Assembly (NCBI RefSeq): GCF_000155775.1
Contig: NZ_DS989811.1
Coordinates: 450,437 to 514,436 of the forward strand
Reading direction: 5' to 3'
Source of the DNA: Glaciecola sp. HTCC2999
GTDB lineage: Bacteria > Pseudomonadota > Gammaproteobacteria > Enterobacterales > Alteromonadaceae
Length of the DNA: 64,000 nucleotides
A program made the position numbers and the translations under genes. This document shows positions 27,086 to 37,270 of the stretch, in pieces (within the stretch, counting starts at the first letter, position 1; each line of letters starts with the position of its first letter). Below the pieces are notes generated by a model, which saw only the letters and a program-made list of their open reading frames with translations, did no database searches and was not told the DNA's origin.

Positions 27086-28273
27086 ATGGTTATTTCACCC
27101 AAAGTACGTGGTTTTATTTGTACAAATGCTCACCCAGTTGGTTGTGCTAAAAGTGTTGAAAATCAAATTGCGTATGTTAAAGCTCAAGGTTTATCGGCGG
27201 AAGCTGCGGATGCTCCTAAAAACGTCTTAGTCTTAGGGTGTTCAACCGGTTATGGTTTGGCGTCACGCATTACCGCTAGTTTTGGATATGGTGCAAATAC
27301 TGTTGGTGTATGTTTTGAAAAAGCGCCGACTGAGCGTAAAACTGGTACAGCAGGTTGGTATAATACTGCTGCATTTCATTCCGAAGCAAAAGCAGCCGGA
27401 GTACAAGCGCATACATTAAATGGGGATGCGTTCAGTAATGAACTTAAAGCTCAAACGATTGAAACATTAAAAAATACCATTGGTAAAGTCGATTTAGTGG
27501 TGTATTCGTTAGCTTCTCCACGTCGTACTGATCCTGAAACAGGTGAAGTGTATAAGTCTACTCTCAAGCCAGTGGGTCAGGCATATGAGACGAAAACTTA
27601 TGATACGGATAAAGACCTGATTCATACAGTTGCGCTTGAACCAGCGTCACAAGACGAAATTGACAATACCATCAAAGTCATGGGTGGTGAAGATTGGGAA
27701 CTATGGATTAAAGCATTAGCAGAAGCAGATCTCTTAGCCGAAGGTGCTAAAACGACAGCTTATACCTATATTGGTAAAAAATTAACGTGGCCAATCTATG
27801 GCTCTGCAACGATTGGTAAAGCGAAGGAAGATTTAGATCGTGCTGCGACTGCTATCAATACCACTTATGCTAATTTGAATGTCGATGCACACGTTTCTTC
27901 ACTTAAAGCCTTAGTGACACAGGCTAGTTCAGCAATTCCAGTCATGCCTCTGTACATTTCATTGATTTATAAAGTCATGAAAGAAGAAGGTACGCATGAA
28001 GGCTGTATAGAGCAAATTGTTGGATTATTTACGCAATGTCTACTTAATGATGGTGCGACACTGGATGAAGTGAATCGTTATCGAATGGATGGAAAAGAAA
28101 CTAATGATGCAACTCAAGCAAAGATTGAAGAATTATGGCATCAAGTCACCCAAGATAATTTCCACGAACTGAGTGATTATGCCGGTTATAATGCAGACTT
28201 CTTAAATCTATTTGGCTTTGGTATCGAAGGTGTCGATTATGAAGCTGATGTTGATCCACAAGTTAGCTGGTAG
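27086..28273 (+). CDS. fabV: Enoyl-[acyl-carrier-protein] reductase FabV
   Basis: 395 residues, typical for FabV, the 400-residue short-chain-dehydrogenase relative first described in Vibrio. It begins MVISPKVRGFICTNAHP. The NADH-binding segment is VLGCSTGYGLASRI (about 48-61). The catalytic Tyr-x8-Lys occurs in PIYGSATIGKAK (about 233-244). It reduces trans-2-enoyl-ACP in the last step of fatty-acid elongation. FabV enzymes are naturally insensitive to triclosan in characterised species. Transcribed alone, with a terminator 50 bases downstream and a FadR-like site upstream. An AAGGAAAGA site precedes the ATG. Confidence 0.96.
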   Translation: MVISPKVRGFICTNAHPVGCAKSVENQIAYVKAQGLSAEAADAPKNVLVLGCSTGYGLASRITASFGYGANTVGVCFEKAPTERKTGTAGWYNTAAFHSEAKAAGVQAHTLNGDAFSNELKAQTIETLKNTIGKVDLVVYSLASPRRTDPETGEVYKSTLKPVGQAYETKTYDTDKDLIHTVALEPASQDEIDNTIKVMGGEDWELWIKALAEADLLAEGAKTTAYTYIGKKLTWPIYGSATIGKAKEDLDRAATAINTTYANLNVDAHVSSLKALVTQASSAIPVMPLYISLIYKVMKEEGTHEGCIEQIVGLFTQCLLNDGATLDEVNRYRMDGKETNDATQAKIEELWHQVTQDNFHELSDYAGYNADFLNLFGFGIEGVDYEADVDPQVSW

Positions 28274-28322
28274 TAAAAATATTTACTCAAGACTAAAGTG
28301 TCATTCCGACATATATTGCTAA

Positions 28323-28350
28323 AATAAACCGCCTAAATGGCGGTTTATTT
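28323..28350 (+). terminator. Rho-independent terminator after fabV
   Basis: AATAAACCGCC and GGCGGTTTATT form an 11-bp stem with a 5-base loop, followed by a broken T run. Confidence 0.82.
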
Positions 28351-28545
28351 CTTTATAAATCAAGCTTGTAGGGTATTTAGGAAAACGCACTGGCATCAAA
28401 ATTGAACATGTTAATCTTAGATATATTAAAAACTAATCAACAATCTGCAGATTGATAATAGATTAACGACGTAATTTCCTTTATAATTTGTGCGCTTAAA
28501 TGACGTCTGTCTTAGGTGAGATTCGCCTTTGTATGGGTAAGATAG

Positions 28546-28752
28546 ATGCCATTATTTAGAAATCTGCTACATAAAAGTAAGTCAAAGACTTTCTATAACA
28601 ACAATAATATTCAAGCAGCAATGTGCGATGCGCCACTTTTGATAACGGTAGCATTCGTTAAAATGATGGGATTGACGCAGAATATTACTAGTCAATTAAG
28701 TGTTAATTCGCTTAACCGCGTGAACAATTTAAAAACCAGTGAGACTGATTAG
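28546..28752 (+). CDS. Doubtful 68-residue hypothetical ORF before nqrA
   Basis: ATG at 28546 opens a 68-codon frame with a basic start, a hydrophobic patch LLITVAFVKMM in the middle and a polar end. There is a GGGTAAGA sequence about 6 bases upstream that could serve as ribosome-binding site. I recognise no family. Its stop lies inside the left arm of the large hairpin before nqrA, so if it is real that hairpin would be its 3' end. It could equally be chance in a leader RNA. Confidence 0.25.
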   Translation: MPLFRNLLHKSKSKTFYNNNNIQAAMCDAPLLITVAFVKMMGLTQNITSQLSVNSLNRVNNLKTSETD

Positions 28753-28801
28753 CCAAATCACTCGATGCCACTTAGGGTGTCGAAAGCTTTGGCTAATCAG
28801 T
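28744..28801 (+). other. Long stem-loop immediately upstream of nqrA
   Basis: ACTGATTAGCCAAA (28744-28757) pairs perfectly with TTTGGCTAATCAGT (28788-28801), 14 bp. Inside, TCGATGCC (28762-28769) pairs with GGTGTCGA (28776-28783), including two G-T pairs. The whole 58-base element folds as one extended hairpin without a T run. It could be the end of a small RNA, an mRNA-stabilising leader or an attenuator. Confidence 0.7.
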
Positions 28802-28827
28802 ATCTAAACAGAGTAGTGTAATTGCTT

Positions 28828-30171
28828 ATGTTAAATAAAATAAAGAAAGGGCTAGACCTGCCTATATCAGGAGCGCCGGAGCAGCAAATCCAATCTGGAA
28901 ATGCCGTTACCCAAGTTGCTGTTCTAGGTGAGGAATATATTGGCATGCGTCCTACGATGCATGTCCAAGTCGGTGACGCAGTAAAACAAGGCCAATTACT
29001 TTTTGAAGACAAAAAGAACCCTGGCGTTAAGTTTACCGCACCTGTTTCAGGTAAAATTGCCGCGGTTAATCGTGGTGCCAAACGTGTTTTACAATCAGTG
29101 GTTATTGATGTTGCCGGTGATGAGAAAGAGACGTTTGAGAAATTTGCTGCTGATAAACTATCAGGTGTGGCGCGTGAACAGGTACAATCTCAGTTAGTAG
29201 ACTCAGGTCTATGGACTGCATTACGTACTCGTCCATTCAGTAAAATTCCTGAATTGGGTAGCGTTCCTAATTCAATTTTCGTTTCAGCAATGGATACTAA
29301 CCCATTGGCAGCAGATCCTACAGTCATTATTGCTGCTCGTAACGATGATTTCGTCAACGGTTTAAATGTATTATCTAACTTAACTGACGGTAAACTGTTT
29401 GTCACCAAAGCGCCTGGCACAACAGTGAACACAGGTAATGCTAAAGTGGATACGCATGAATTTTCAGGCCCACACCCAGCCGGTTTAGTTGGTACTCATA
29501 TTCATATGCTTGACCCAGTCGGACCAAGTAAAAAAGTATGGCATATCAACTACCAAGACGTCATTGCTATTGGTGCATTGTTCACTACCGGTGAGATCGA
29601 TAACACGCGTGTCGTTGCTCTTGGTGGTCCTGTAGTGAAAAAGCCTCGTTTGGTACAAACCATTCTAGGAGCATCTTTAGAACAGTTAGTCGCTAATGAA
29701 ACCACTGAAGATTCAGTTCGAGTGATTTCTGGCTCTGTGCTCAACGGAACTCGTGCTAGCGGTCCACACGCTTTCTTGGGACGTTATCATGTTCAAGTCT
29801 CTTTAATTAAAGAAGACAAAGAAAAGAAACTATTTGGTTGGATTATGCCAGGTAGTAACCAACATTCAATTACTCGTGCTTATTTAGGTCACCTAAATAC
29901 TAAACGTTTATTTGATATGACTTCTACAACTAATGGTTCAGACCGTTCTATGGTACCAATCGGTAACTACGAGCGCATCATGCCGTTAGATGTGCTTCCA
30001 ACTTTATTATTACGTGACATTATTTCTGGTGATACCGACGGCGCGCAAGCGCTAGGTGCATTAGAATTAGATGAAGAAGATTTGGCTTTATGTTCATACG
30101 TTTGCCCTGGCAAATATAACTACGGTCCGATTTTACGTGATTGTTTAACTAAAATTGAACAAGAGGGTTAA
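28828..30171 (+). CDS. nqrA: Na+-translocating NADH:quinone reductase subunit A
   Basis: 447 residues from ATG 28828; a TTG at 28822 also opens the frame, but [20 protein letters not shown] matches the family. It is the peripheral cytoplasmic subunit, associated with ubiquinone binding. Visible family signatures are [19 protein letters not shown] and [19 protein letters not shown]. It is first of nqrABCDEF, with gaps of 3, overlap, 9, 2 and 19 bases, clearly one transcript. The complex couples NADH oxidation to sodium export and powers the sodium symporters found elsewhere in the window. The ribosome-binding site is weak (AGAG), and a large hairpin lies just upstream. Confidence 0.97.
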   Translation: MLNKIKKGLDLPISGAPEQQIQSGNAVTQVAVLGEEYIGMRPTMHVQVGDAVKQGQLLFEDKKNPGVKFTAPVSGKIAAVNRGAKRVLQSVVIDVAGDEKETFEKFAADKLSGVAREQVQSQLVDSGLWTALRTRPFSKIPELGSVPNSIFVSAMDTNPLAADPTVIIAARNDDFVNGLNVLSNLTDGKLFVTKAPGTTVNTGNAKVDTHEFSGPHPAGLVGTHIHMLDPVGPSKKVWHINYQDVIAIGALFTTGEIDNTRVVALGGPVVKKPRLVQTILGASLEQLVANETTEDSVRVISGSVLNGTRASGPHAFLGRYHVQVSLIKEDKEKKLFGWIMPGSNQHSITRAYLGHLNTKRLFDMTSTTNGSDRSMVPIGNYERIMPLDVLPTLLLRDIISGDTDGAQALGALELDEEDLALCSYVCPGKYNYGPILRDCLTKIEQEG

Positions 30172-30174
30172 GAC

Positions 30175-31383
30175 ATGGGTTTAAAAGCATTTTTAGAAAA
30201 AATCGAACCGGATTTCGAGCCGGGCGGTAAGCATGAAAAATTTTACGCGCTGTATGAAGCTGCTGCGACAATTTTTTATACCCCTGGTAAAGTTAACCCG
30301 TCTTCTACTCACGTTAAAGACAGTATCGATCTGAAACGTATTATGATCATGGTGTGGATGGCGACATTCCCAGCGATGTTTTATGGTATGTACAACATTG
30401 GCGCACAAGCACACGAAGCGATTTTAGCCGGTGCAGGTACGTTACCTGATATGTGGCAAGCAGCGTTATTTACTGCGCTAGGCGGTTCTTTAGGTACAGC
30501 TGATGTAGGTGGTTTATCGTTGTTCTTCTACGGTGCGTGTTTCTTCTTACCTATCTATGCGACAACGTTTGTTGTAGGTGGTTTCTGGGAAGTATTATTC
30601 GCCTCTGTACGTAAGCACGAAGTCAACGAAGGTTTCTTCGTTACTTCAGTACTGTTCGCATTAACATTGCCAGCGACAATTCCGCTATGGCAAGTAGCAC
30701 TGGGTATCACATTTGGTGTTGTTATCGCAAAAGAAGTTTTCGGTGGTACCGGAAGAAACTTTTTAAATCCAGCATTATCAGGACGTGCGTTCTTATACTT
30801 TGCTTACCCTGCAAATATGTCAGGCGACCAAGTATGGGTAGCCGCTGATGGTTATTCTGGTGCGACCTGGTTATCACAAGCTGCAAATGGCAACATGGAT
30901 TATAGCAACATGTCACTGTGGATGGATTCATTCTTCGGTAATATCCCAGGTTCTGCAGGTGAAGTATCTACCTTAGCAATTATGTTAGGTGGCTTATTCA
31001 TCATCTATTTGAGAATAGCAAGTTGGCGTATCGTTTTAGGTGGCATTTTAGGTGTGGTCTTCTTATCAAGCTTACTTAATTTTATTGGTAGTGATAGTAA
31101 CTCTATGATGGCAATGCCATGGTATTGGCATATGGTTATTGGTGGCATGGCGTTTGGCCTATTCTTTATGGCTACTGACCCAGTATCAGCATCATTTACT
31201 AACACTGGTAAATGGGCGTATGGTTTCTTCATCGGATTCATGACTGTTGTAGTACGTGTACTAAATCCAGCATTCCCAGAAGGCATTATGCTTGCAATTT
31301 TATTTGCTAACTTATGGGCGCCGTTATTCGATTATTTCGTCGCACAAAGTAATATTAAGCGGAGGGTCGCTCGTGTCGGCTAA
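30175..31383 (+). CDS. nqrB: Na+-NQR subunit B (covalent FMN)
   Basis: 402 residues, polytopic, about ten helices. The flavinylation motif SGATWLS (about residues 226-232) contains the threonine that carries covalently bound FMN in the characterised enzyme. [19 protein letters not shown] is a conserved segment just before it, and [16 protein letters not shown] lies near the C-terminus. The subunit also holds riboflavin and the sodium path in known structures. The last 11 bases overlap the start of nqrC. Confidence 0.97.
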   Translation: MGLKAFLEKIEPDFEPGGKHEKFYALYEAAATIFYTPGKVNPSSTHVKDSIDLKRIMIMVWMATFPAMFYGMYNIGAQAHEAILAGAGTLPDMWQAALFTALGGSLGTADVGGLSLFFYGACFFLPIYATTFVVGGFWEVLFASVRKHEVNEGFFVTSVLFALTLPATIPLWQVALGITFGVVIAKEVFGGTGRNFLNPALSGRAFLYFAYPANMSGDQVWVAADGYSGATWLSQAANGNMDYSNMSLWMDSFFGNIPGSAGEVSTLAIMLGGLFIIYLRIASWRIVLGGILGVVFLSSLLNFIGSDSNSMMAMPWYWHMVIGGMAFGLFFMATDPVSASFTNTGKWAYGFFIGFMTVVVRVLNPAFPEGIMLAILFANLWAPLFDYFVAQSNIKRRVARVG

Positions 31384-32143
31384 AAAAGAAACTTTAGGAA
31401 AAACAGTCGGTGTTGTACTGGCTGTTTGTTTAGTCTGTTCAATCATTGTATCGGGTGCATCTGTTGGCTTACGAGCTTTACAAAATACCAATGCAGCATT
31501 GGATAAAAAATCAAACATTTTAACTGCGGCAGGTCTACTAGACCAGGCTGGCGGTGATATTTCAGGTACATATTCAAAATTCGTTGAAGAGCGTTTTGTC
31601 GATTTAAGTACCGGTGAATATGTCGCTAACCCTGCCAAGGGCACAGGTAAAGATTATAATATGTATGGTAAAGTTGCTAAGGCAGCTGAAACAAGTACTG
31701 CAGTTGAAGGTAATGTCGGTTTTTCTCGTCGTGCTAATATTGCTAACATTTACCATATTAAGGATGAAGCAGGTAATGTTTCACGTGTTATTTTACCCAT
31801 CCATGGTAGTGGTTTATGGGATTTAATGTATGGCTTCTTAGCACTTGATGCTGATGGTAATACTATCCGTGAATTAGTGTATTACCAACACAAAGAAACA
31901 CCAGGACTAGGTGGTGAGATTCAAAACCCAGCATGGCAAGCACTTTGGAATGGTAAGCAGTTATTTAATGATGGTGAAGTTGCTATTCAAGTTAAAAAGC
32001 AGGCTGGTAAAGATGATCCGTATGCGGTTGATGCGTTATCAGGTGCGACACTAACAAGTAATGGTGTACAAAATACGTTGTCTTATTGGGCAGGTGAGAA
32101 TGGCTTCGGTCTATACTTACAACGCCAATCATGGAAATCATAG
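31373..32143 (+). CDS. nqrC: Na+-NQR subunit C (covalent FMN)
   Basis: 256 residues from GTG 31373, chosen because GGAGGGTC lies 6-8 bases upstream and [18 protein letters not shown] is the usual start. The longer frame back to 31292 is inside nqrB. One N-terminal helix (about 10-30) anchors a periplasmic FMN-binding domain. [13 protein letters not shown] near residue 225 carries the flavinylated threonine. It overlaps nqrB by 11 bases, so translation is coupled. Confidence 0.95.
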   Translation: MSAKKETLGKTVGVVLAVCLVCSIIVSGASVGLRALQNTNAALDKKSNILTAAGLLDQAGGDISGTYSKFVEERFVDLSTGEYVANPAKGTGKDYNMYGKVAKAAETSTAVEGNVGFSRRANIANIYHIKDEAGNVSRVILPIHGSGLWDLMYGFLALDADGNTIRELVYYQHKETPGLGGEIQNPAWQALWNGKQLFNDGEVAIQVKKQAGKDDPYAVDALSGATLTSNGVQNTLSYWAGENGFGLYLQRQSWKS

Positions 32144-32152
32144 GGGGCTATC

Positions 32153-32785
32153 ATGGCTGATATCAAAGAAATGAAAAAAGCCCTCACGGGTCCAATCATT
32201 GATTCAAACCCAATTGCATTACACGTACTAGGTATTTGTTCTGCATTGGCAATCACAACTAAGTTAGAAACTGCGTTAGTAATGTCATTAGCATTAACTA
32301 CGGTAACGGCTTTTTCTAACTTATTTATCTCACTTATTCGTAATCAGATCCCGTCAAGTGTTCGTATCATCATTCAAATGACGATCATCGCTTCATTGGT
32401 AATCGTGGTTGACCAAGTGTTAAAAGCATACTCTTATGAGATATCTAAACAACTTTCGGTATTTGTTGGATTAATTATCACTAACTGTATCGTAATGGGT
32501 CGTGCAGAAGCATATGCGATGAAGTCACCTCCCATGATGAGTTTCTTAGATGGTATTGGTAATGGCTTAGGTTATTCATTTATTCTAATCGTTATTGGTA
32601 CAATTAAAGAGTTATTCGGTTTCGGCACAATACTTGGTTTTGAAATCTTACCACTAGTCACCAATGGTGGTTGGTATCAGGGTAACGGTCTATTGATTTT
32701 ACCATTCAGTTCATTCTTCTTGATTGGCGGTATGATTTGGTTTATCCGTACCATCCGTCCAGAACAAGTTGAGCCTAAGGATTAA
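32153..32785 (+). CDS. nqrD: Na+-NQR subunit D
   Basis: 210 residues, six helices, of the NqrD/RnfE family. [20 protein letters not shown] at the start and [17 protein letters not shown] near residue 110-126 include the conserved cysteine pair position (NC..GR) of the intramembrane iron site shared with NqrE. GGGGCT precedes the ATG. Confidence 0.96.
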   Translation: MADIKEMKKALTGPIIDSNPIALHVLGICSALAITTKLETALVMSLALTTVTAFSNLFISLIRNQIPSSVRIIIQMTIIASLVIVVDQVLKAYSYEISKQLSVFVGLIITNCIVMGRAEAYAMKSPPMMSFLDGIGNGLGYSFILIVIGTIKELFGFGTILGFEILPLVTNGGWYQGNGLLILPFSSFFLIGGMIWFIRTIRPEQVEPKD

Positions 32786-32787
32786 TC

Positions 32788-33396
32788 ATGGAACATTATT
32801 TAGGATTATTAGTACGTTCAATTTTCGTTGAAAATATGGCGTTATCATTATTTTTAGGTATGTGTACCTTCTTAGCGGTTTCGAAGAAAGTATCTACCTC
32901 TATGGGTTTAGGTGTTGCGGTAATCGTTGTATTAGGTATTTCTGTACCTGTTAACCAAATCATCTACACGAATATCTTAGCGCCGGGTGCATTGACGTGG
33001 GCAGGTTTCCCTGATGCAGATTTAAGCTTCTTGAGTTTTTTGACGTTTATCGGTGTTATTGCCGCATTGGTTCAAATCTTAGAAATGAGTTTGGATAAGT
33101 TCTTCCCAGCGTTATATAACGCTTTAGGTATCTTCTTACCATTAATCACCGTTAACTGTGCGATATTTGGTGGTGTTGCATTTGCGGTACAGCGTGAATA
33201 TAACATTACAGAAAGTATTGTGTATGGTGTTGGTAGTGGTATAGGTTGGGCTATCGCTATTGTATTATTAGCAGCGGTTCGTGAGAAGTTAAAGTATGCG
33301 GATATGCCAGATGGTATTCGTGGCTTAGGTTCTGTATTCATGATTGCTGGTTTAATGGCACTAGGTTTCCAGTCATTTACCGGTATCGCGATTTAA
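32788..33396 (+). CDS. nqrE: Na+-NQR subunit E
   Basis: 202 residues, six helices, homologous to NqrD in inverted orientation. [20 protein letters not shown] and [15 protein letters not shown] carry the cysteines (about residues 26 and 120) that with those of NqrD hold the intramembrane iron centre in solved structures. Starts 2 bases after the nqrD stop. Confidence 0.96.
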   Translation: MEHYLGLLVRSIFVENMALSLFLGMCTFLAVSKKVSTSMGLGVAVIVVLGISVPVNQIIYTNILAPGALTWAGFPDADLSFLSFLTFIGVIAALVQILEMSLDKFFPALYNALGIFLPLITVNCAIFGGVAFAVQREYNITESIVYGVGSGIGWAIAIVLLAAVREKLKYADMPDGIRGLGSVFMIAGLMALGFQSFTGIAI

Positions 33397-33415
33397 GCCC
33401 TAAAGGAGCAATGAT

Positions 33416-34648
33416 ATGAATCAAATTGAAATTTATTTAGGCGTAGGTATGTTCATTGCGATCGTACTCGCGTTAGTCTTCATCATCATGTTTGCCAAAT
33501 CTAAATTGGTACCTGAAGGTGATGTACAAATCCTAGTTAACGGCGACCCTGAAAAAGCAATCACTGCTTCTCCAGGTGGAAAACTGTTAGGTGCGTTGGC
33601 AGATTCTGGTATTTTTGTATCGTCAGCATGTGGTGGTGGTGGTTCTTGTGGCCAATGTCACGTCCATATTAAATCTGGTGGTGGTGAAATTTTACCAACA
33701 GAGCTAGACCACATTTCTAAGCGTGATGCAAAAGACGGTTTGCGCTTATCATGTCAGGTTGCTATTAAGCAAGACATGGAAATTGAATTGCCTGAAGAAA
33801 TCTTTGGTGTGAAAAAATGGGATTGTGAAGTTATTTCTAATAATAACGAAGCGACCTTCATTAAAGAACTTAAGCTAGCTATTCCTGATGGCGAAAGTGT
33901 GCCATTCCGCGCTGGTGGTTATATCCAAATTGAGGCGCCACCTCATCACATCAAATATTCTGATTTTGATGTACCTGATGAGTACCGTCCAGATTGGAAC
34001 CACTTCGGCTTCTTTGATGTAGAATCAAAAGTAGACGAAGAAACGATCCGTGCATACTCGATGGCTAACTACCCAGAAGAAGAAGGCATTATTATGTTGA
34101 ACGTGCGTATTGCAACGCCGCCGCCTAATAACTTAAGCCTACCTGCCGGTAAAATGTCATCGTTCATCTGGTCTTTAAAAGCAGGCGATAAAGTGACTAT
34201 TTCGGGTCCATTTGGTGAGTTTTTCGCTAAAGATACTGATGCTGAAATGGTGTTTGTTGGTGGTGGTGCTGGTATGGCGCCAATGCGTTCACATATCTTT
34301 GACCAACTTCGTCGAATCAAAACTGACCGTAAAATGTCTTTCTGGTATGGTGCCCGTAGTAAGCGTGAAATGTTCTATGTAGAAGATTTCGATATGCTGG
34401 CGGCAGAAAATGATAACTTTGATTGGCATGTCGCATTATCTGACCCACAACCAGAAGATAATTGGGAAGGTGATACTGGATTTATCCACAATGTCTTATT
34501 AGAGAATTATCTGAAGGATCATCCAGCTCCAGAAGATTGTGAGTTCTATATGTGTGGTCCTCCGATGATGAATGCTGCAGTTATTAACATGCTTAAAGAT
34601 TTAGGTGTGGAAGACGAAAACATCATGCTTGATGACTTCGGTGGCTAG
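33416..34648 (+). CDS. nqrF: Na+-NQR subunit F (NADH dehydrogenase module)
   Basis: 410 residues. There is one N-terminal helix (about 5-27). The 2Fe-2S ferredoxin-like domain has cysteines in [13 protein letters not shown] (about 69-81) and a later RLSCQV. A FAD domain carries [11 protein letters not shown] and an NADH domain carries [12 protein letters not shown] and YMCGPPMMN. It is the electron input subunit. AAAGGAGC precedes the ATG. A terminator follows, so apbE and nqrM probably have a separate promoter or depend on read-through. Confidence 0.97.
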   Translation: MNQIEIYLGVGMFIAIVLALVFIIMFAKSKLVPEGDVQILVNGDPEKAITASPGGKLLGALADSGIFVSSACGGGGSCGQCHVHIKSGGGEILPTELDHISKRDAKDGLRLSCQVAIKQDMEIELPEEIFGVKKWDCEVISNNNEATFIKELKLAIPDGESVPFRAGGYIQIEAPPHHIKYSDFDVPDEYRPDWNHFGFFDVESKVDEETIRAYSMANYPEEEGIIMLNVRIATPPPNNLSLPAGKMSSFIWSLKAGDKVTISGPFGEFFAKDTDAEMVFVGGGAGMAPMRSHIFDQLRRIKTDRKMSFWYGARSKREMFYVEDFDMLAAENDNFDWHVALSDPQPEDNWEGDTGFIHNVLLENYLKDHPAPEDCEFYMCGPPMMNAAVINMLKDLGVEDENIMLDDFGG

Positions 34649-34665
34649 TAAGCAGGCCAATATTT

Positions 34666-34694
34666 AAAAAAGGAACTTTAGAGTTCCTTTTTTT
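34666..34694 (+). terminator. Rho-independent terminator after nqrF
   Basis: AAAAAAGGAACT and AGTTCCTTTTTT form a stem with a short TTAG loop and a T tract. Confidence 0.85.
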
Positions 34695-34808
34695 ATGCCT
34701 AAGGAAAGATAAGAGACTATTAATTATGCATAAGATGAATTCTATTAGTATGAATCTTTCTGATCTCAAGACAAATTGTCGGGTATAATTAGAGTATAAA
34801 TTGTAAAA

Positions 34809-35834
34809 GTGAGTGGCAAAATGTTACGAATAGGTTTGGTTATTTTTAGTGTATTGGTGTTATTTGGCTGCAGCAATGCAGCGACTGACCAAGAGCATTA
34901 TTTTTCGGGTCAAACAATGGGGACGACATATAATGTGAAATATGTCACTAATGATCAGCTAGATCATGAACAACTAAAGCAGTCAGTAGAACAGCGTCTG
35001 ATAGAAATTAATCAATTGATGTCGACGTATATCGATGATTCTGAATTATCTTTATTTAACATATCTGCTCCCAATAGCCCGTATCTATTATCACAAGAAA
35101 CCGCTTTTGTCGTTGCAGAAGCCTTACGCATCGGTGCATTAAGTGAAGGTGCTCTAGATGTGACTGTTGGACCATTAGTCAATCTATGGGGTTTTGGGCC
35201 AACTAAGCGACCGGAAACTATTCCAACAGCGTCGCAAATTACCCAGGCAAAACGATTCAGTGGTTTAGATAAGCTACAGCTCAATGGACTAGAGCTAACA
35301 AAAACTGTGGATGGCTTGTACCTTGATTTATCGACAATTGCTAAAGGATATGGGGTTGATGCAATCTCACAACTATTGGCGGATGCTAAATTAGATAATT
35401 TCCTGGTAGAAATTGGTGGGGAAATGCGAGTCTCTGGTACCAAAGCTAATGGTGAAGCATGGCGGATTGCTATCGAAAAACCCGTCACGACAGAGCGTGC
35501 AGTTCAGCGCATCATTAGTGTTGGTAATCATGCTGTTGCTACATCAGGTGATTATCGTAACTATTTTGAAGAAGCTGGCGTGCGTTACTCCCATTTGATT
35601 GACCCGAACACAGGTTACCCAATCCAACATAAAACAGTGTCTGCTACTATAGTTCATCCTTCCTCGATGACCGCTGATGGATTGGCTACGGCAATGATGG
35701 TATTATCGCCAGAGCAAGCCAAAGCATTGGCAGAAAAAGAAAATTTAGCATTATTGTTGGTATTCAAAGAGGGTGATGGGTTTATTGAATATCAGTCACC
35801 GGCATTCCAACAAATAGTGACCATTATTAATTAA
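34809..35834 (+). CDS. apbE: FAD:protein FMN transferase (flavinylating lipoprotein ApbE)
   Basis: 341 residues. The signal peptide ends in a lipobox (VLFGCSN, Cys about 21), so it is a periplasmic lipoprotein. ApbE motifs visible are GQTMGTTYNVKY, LDVTVGPLVNLWGFGP, DLSTIAKGYGVDAI (about 178) and GDYRNYFEEAGVRYSHLIDP. It attaches FMN from FAD to the threonines of NqrB and NqrC. Direct linkage to the nqr operon and to nqrM makes this function close to certain. The start is taken as ATG at or just after 34809. Confidence 0.95.
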   Translation: MSGKMLRIGLVIFSVLVLFGCSNAATDQEHYFSGQTMGTTYNVKYVTNDQLDHEQLKQSVEQRLIEINQLMSTYIDDSELSLFNISAPNSPYLLSQETAFVVAEALRIGALSEGALDVTVGPLVNLWGFGPTKRPETIPTASQITQAKRFSGLDKLQLNGLELTKTVDGLYLDLSTIAKGYGVDAISQLLADAKLDNFLVEIGGEMRVSGTKANGEAWRIAIEKPVTTERAVQRIISVGNHAVATSGDYRNYFEEAGVRYSHLIDPNTGYPIQHKTVSATIVHPSSMTADGLATAMMVLSPEQAKALAEKENLALLLVFKEGDGFIEYQSPAFQQIVTIIN

Positions 35835-35841
35835 GGTGTCT

Positions 35842-36075
35842 ATGAGTACATTTATTTTAGCATTTGTGTTTTTTGTAATTACGGTCACAGCAATGGCAAT
35901 AGGTTATATTATTCAACGTAAAACGATCGCCGGTAGTTGTGGAGGTTTAGGTGCATTGGGTATATCTAAAGCATGTGATTGCCCGGAGCCATGTGATCGC
36001 AAAAAAGCCCGAATGGAGCGTGAGGAGAAACGCGCAGCCAAAATCAAAGAATGGGAAAAAGATAAGATCATTTAA
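35842..36075 (+). CDS. nqrM: NQR assembly factor NqrM (DUF539)
   Basis: 77 residues from ATG 35842, with AAGG 5 bases upstream; a GTG at 35836 is less likely. One N-terminal helix is followed by a cysteine-rich segment with four cysteines: GSCGGLGALGISKACDCPEPC. It ends in a charged helical tail. In Vibrio the protein is needed to deliver iron to the NqrD/E centre. It starts 7 bases after apbE, so the two are co-transcribed. A terminator that also overlaps the dinB control region follows. Confidence 0.94.
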   Translation: MSTFILAFVFFVITVTAMAIGYIIQRKTIAGSCGGLGALGISKACDCPEPCDRKKARMEREEKRAAKIKEWEKDKII

Positions 36076-36097
36076 TCGGATACTTGAATAAATTACT

Positions 36098-36144
36098 AAA
36101 ACCGTCATACTACTGGATTAATAAACAGTGTTGACGGTTTTTTT
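36098..36144 (+). terminator. Terminator after nqrM whose loop holds a LexA-like box
   Basis: AAAACCGTCA (36098-36107) pairs with TGACGGTTTT (36132-36141), followed by more T, and the dinB ATG comes immediately after the T run. The 24-base loop contains the LexA-like sequence. As RNA it should stop nqrM transcripts exactly at the dinB start. Confidence 0.8.
36111..36130. promoter_or_regulatory. LexA (SOS) box upstream of dinB
   Basis: TACTGGATTAATAAACAGTG matches the gammaproteobacterial LexA consensus core CTGT-N8-ACAG with one mismatch (CTGG) and has the outer TA and T of the palindrome. It ends 14 bases before the dinB ATG, and dinB is a classic SOS gene. Confidence 0.78.
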
Positions 36145-37230
36145 ATGCGTGAACAGACCCATCGCAAAATTATTCATGTAGATATGGATTGTTTCTATGC
36201 GGCAGTGGAAATGCGAGACAATCCAGCGCTAAGAGATATACCTATTGCTATTGGTGGAAGTTCTGACCGTCGGGGAGTCATCTCAACCTGTAATTACCCT
36301 GCTAGACGCTTTGGTGTTCGTTCAGCGATGTCTACGGCACATGCTTTACGCTTATGTCCTGATTTGGTGTTATTGCCAGGTCGAATGTCTGAATATAAAG
36401 CCGTTTCTGATCACATTCGTGAAATTTTCAATCGTTACACCACGTTGATTGAACCTTTATCATGGGATGAAGCGTATTTAGATGTCACTGATTCTCCTTA
36501 TTTTAATGGCTCAGCTACACGCATAGCGCAAGATATTCGTCGTGTTATTGAAGCTGAGACTGGTTTGACAGCATCTGCAGGTGTTGCACCGATAAAGTTT
36601 GTTGCTAAAGTGGCTTCTGATGAAAATAAACCGAATGGTCTATGTGTCATCACACCTCAAAAACTGGATGAGTTTGTCAGTACTATGTCGCTTCATAAAA
36701 TTCCCGGTGTTGGCAAAGTCACGGTAGAGAAACTTAATCATTTAGGTTTATTTACATGCAAAGATGTCCGAGCATTTCCATTCGCACGGCTCAGTAAGCA
36801 GTTTGGTAAGTTTGGTGCATTATTGTGGAATCGATGCCATGGAATAGATGAACGCGAGGTACAAGTTCATAGAGTCAGAAAGTCTGTGGGTGTAGAGCGC
36901 ACTTTGAGTGATGATATTTATGCGCGAGATGAAGTGGAAGAAGTGATTAGTTACTTATTACCAAAGCTCCAAGCACGCATAGAAACAGCTAATGTTGGTA
37001 AGCGAATTAAATCACAGGGTATTAAGTTAAAGTTTAATGATTTTCAACAAACAACGATATCGCACACTCGCCGACAATATGATGAGCATTATTTCCAAGC
37101 ATTGCTAACAGAAGTGTTAACCCGCCGCAAAGAACGAGGTATTCGTTTGGTTGGGTTACATATTGGGTTATATGATCCAGAAGATATTGAGCAGTTACTT
37201 TTACCCTTACCAGAACCTGATGTATCATAA
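36145..37230 (+). CDS. dinB: DNA polymerase IV
   Basis: 361 residues of the Y-family translesion polymerase. The catalytic motifs are HVDMDCFYAAVEMRDNP (residue 9 on) and SWDEAYLDVT (about 104-113, the Asp-Glu pair). The helix-hairpin-helix segment KIPGVGKVTVEKLNHLG follows, then the little finger with KSVGVERTLSDDI. The start at 36145 lies directly behind a T tract with no Shine-Dalgarno sequence, so translation initiation may be weak or leaderless. No alternative ATG would keep the N-terminal motif intact. Control by LexA is indicated by the box just upstream. Confidence 0.96.
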   Translation: MREQTHRKIIHVDMDCFYAAVEMRDNPALRDIPIAIGGSSDRRGVISTCNYPARRFGVRSAMSTAHALRLCPDLVLLPGRMSEYKAVSDHIREIFNRYTTLIEPLSWDEAYLDVTDSPYFNGSATRIAQDIRRVIEAETGLTASAGVAPIKFVAKVASDENKPNGLCVITPQKLDEFVSTMSLHKIPGVGKVTVEKLNHLGLFTCKDVRAFPFARLSKQFGKFGALLWNRCHGIDEREVQVHRVRKSVGVERTLSDDIYARDEVEEVISYLLPKLQARIETANVGKRIKSQGIKLKFNDFQQTTISHTRRQYDEHYFQALLTEVLTRRKERGIRLVGLHIGLYDPEDIEQLLLPLPEPDVS

Positions 37231-37270
37231 CTCTATAATTTTAATAATGCTTTATTAAAGAGTCTATCTC

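Larger units (their letters stand above)
28274..28827. other. Long intergenic region before the nqr operon
   Basis: 554 bases. After the fabV terminator comes AT-rich sequence, then a doubtful 68-codon frame (28546-28752), then a long perfect-stem hairpin (28744-28801) ending 26 bases before nqrA. The nqr promoter should lie here; I could not fix its position. Confidence 0.55.

Noticed and set aside
28744-28801. Large hairpin considered as the end of an insertion sequence
   Set aside because: Arms are adjacent with no transposase between them and no target duplication is visible.
35012-35488. 158-codon open frame antisense to apbE
   Set aside because: Shadow of a well-conserved gene with no recognisable domain.
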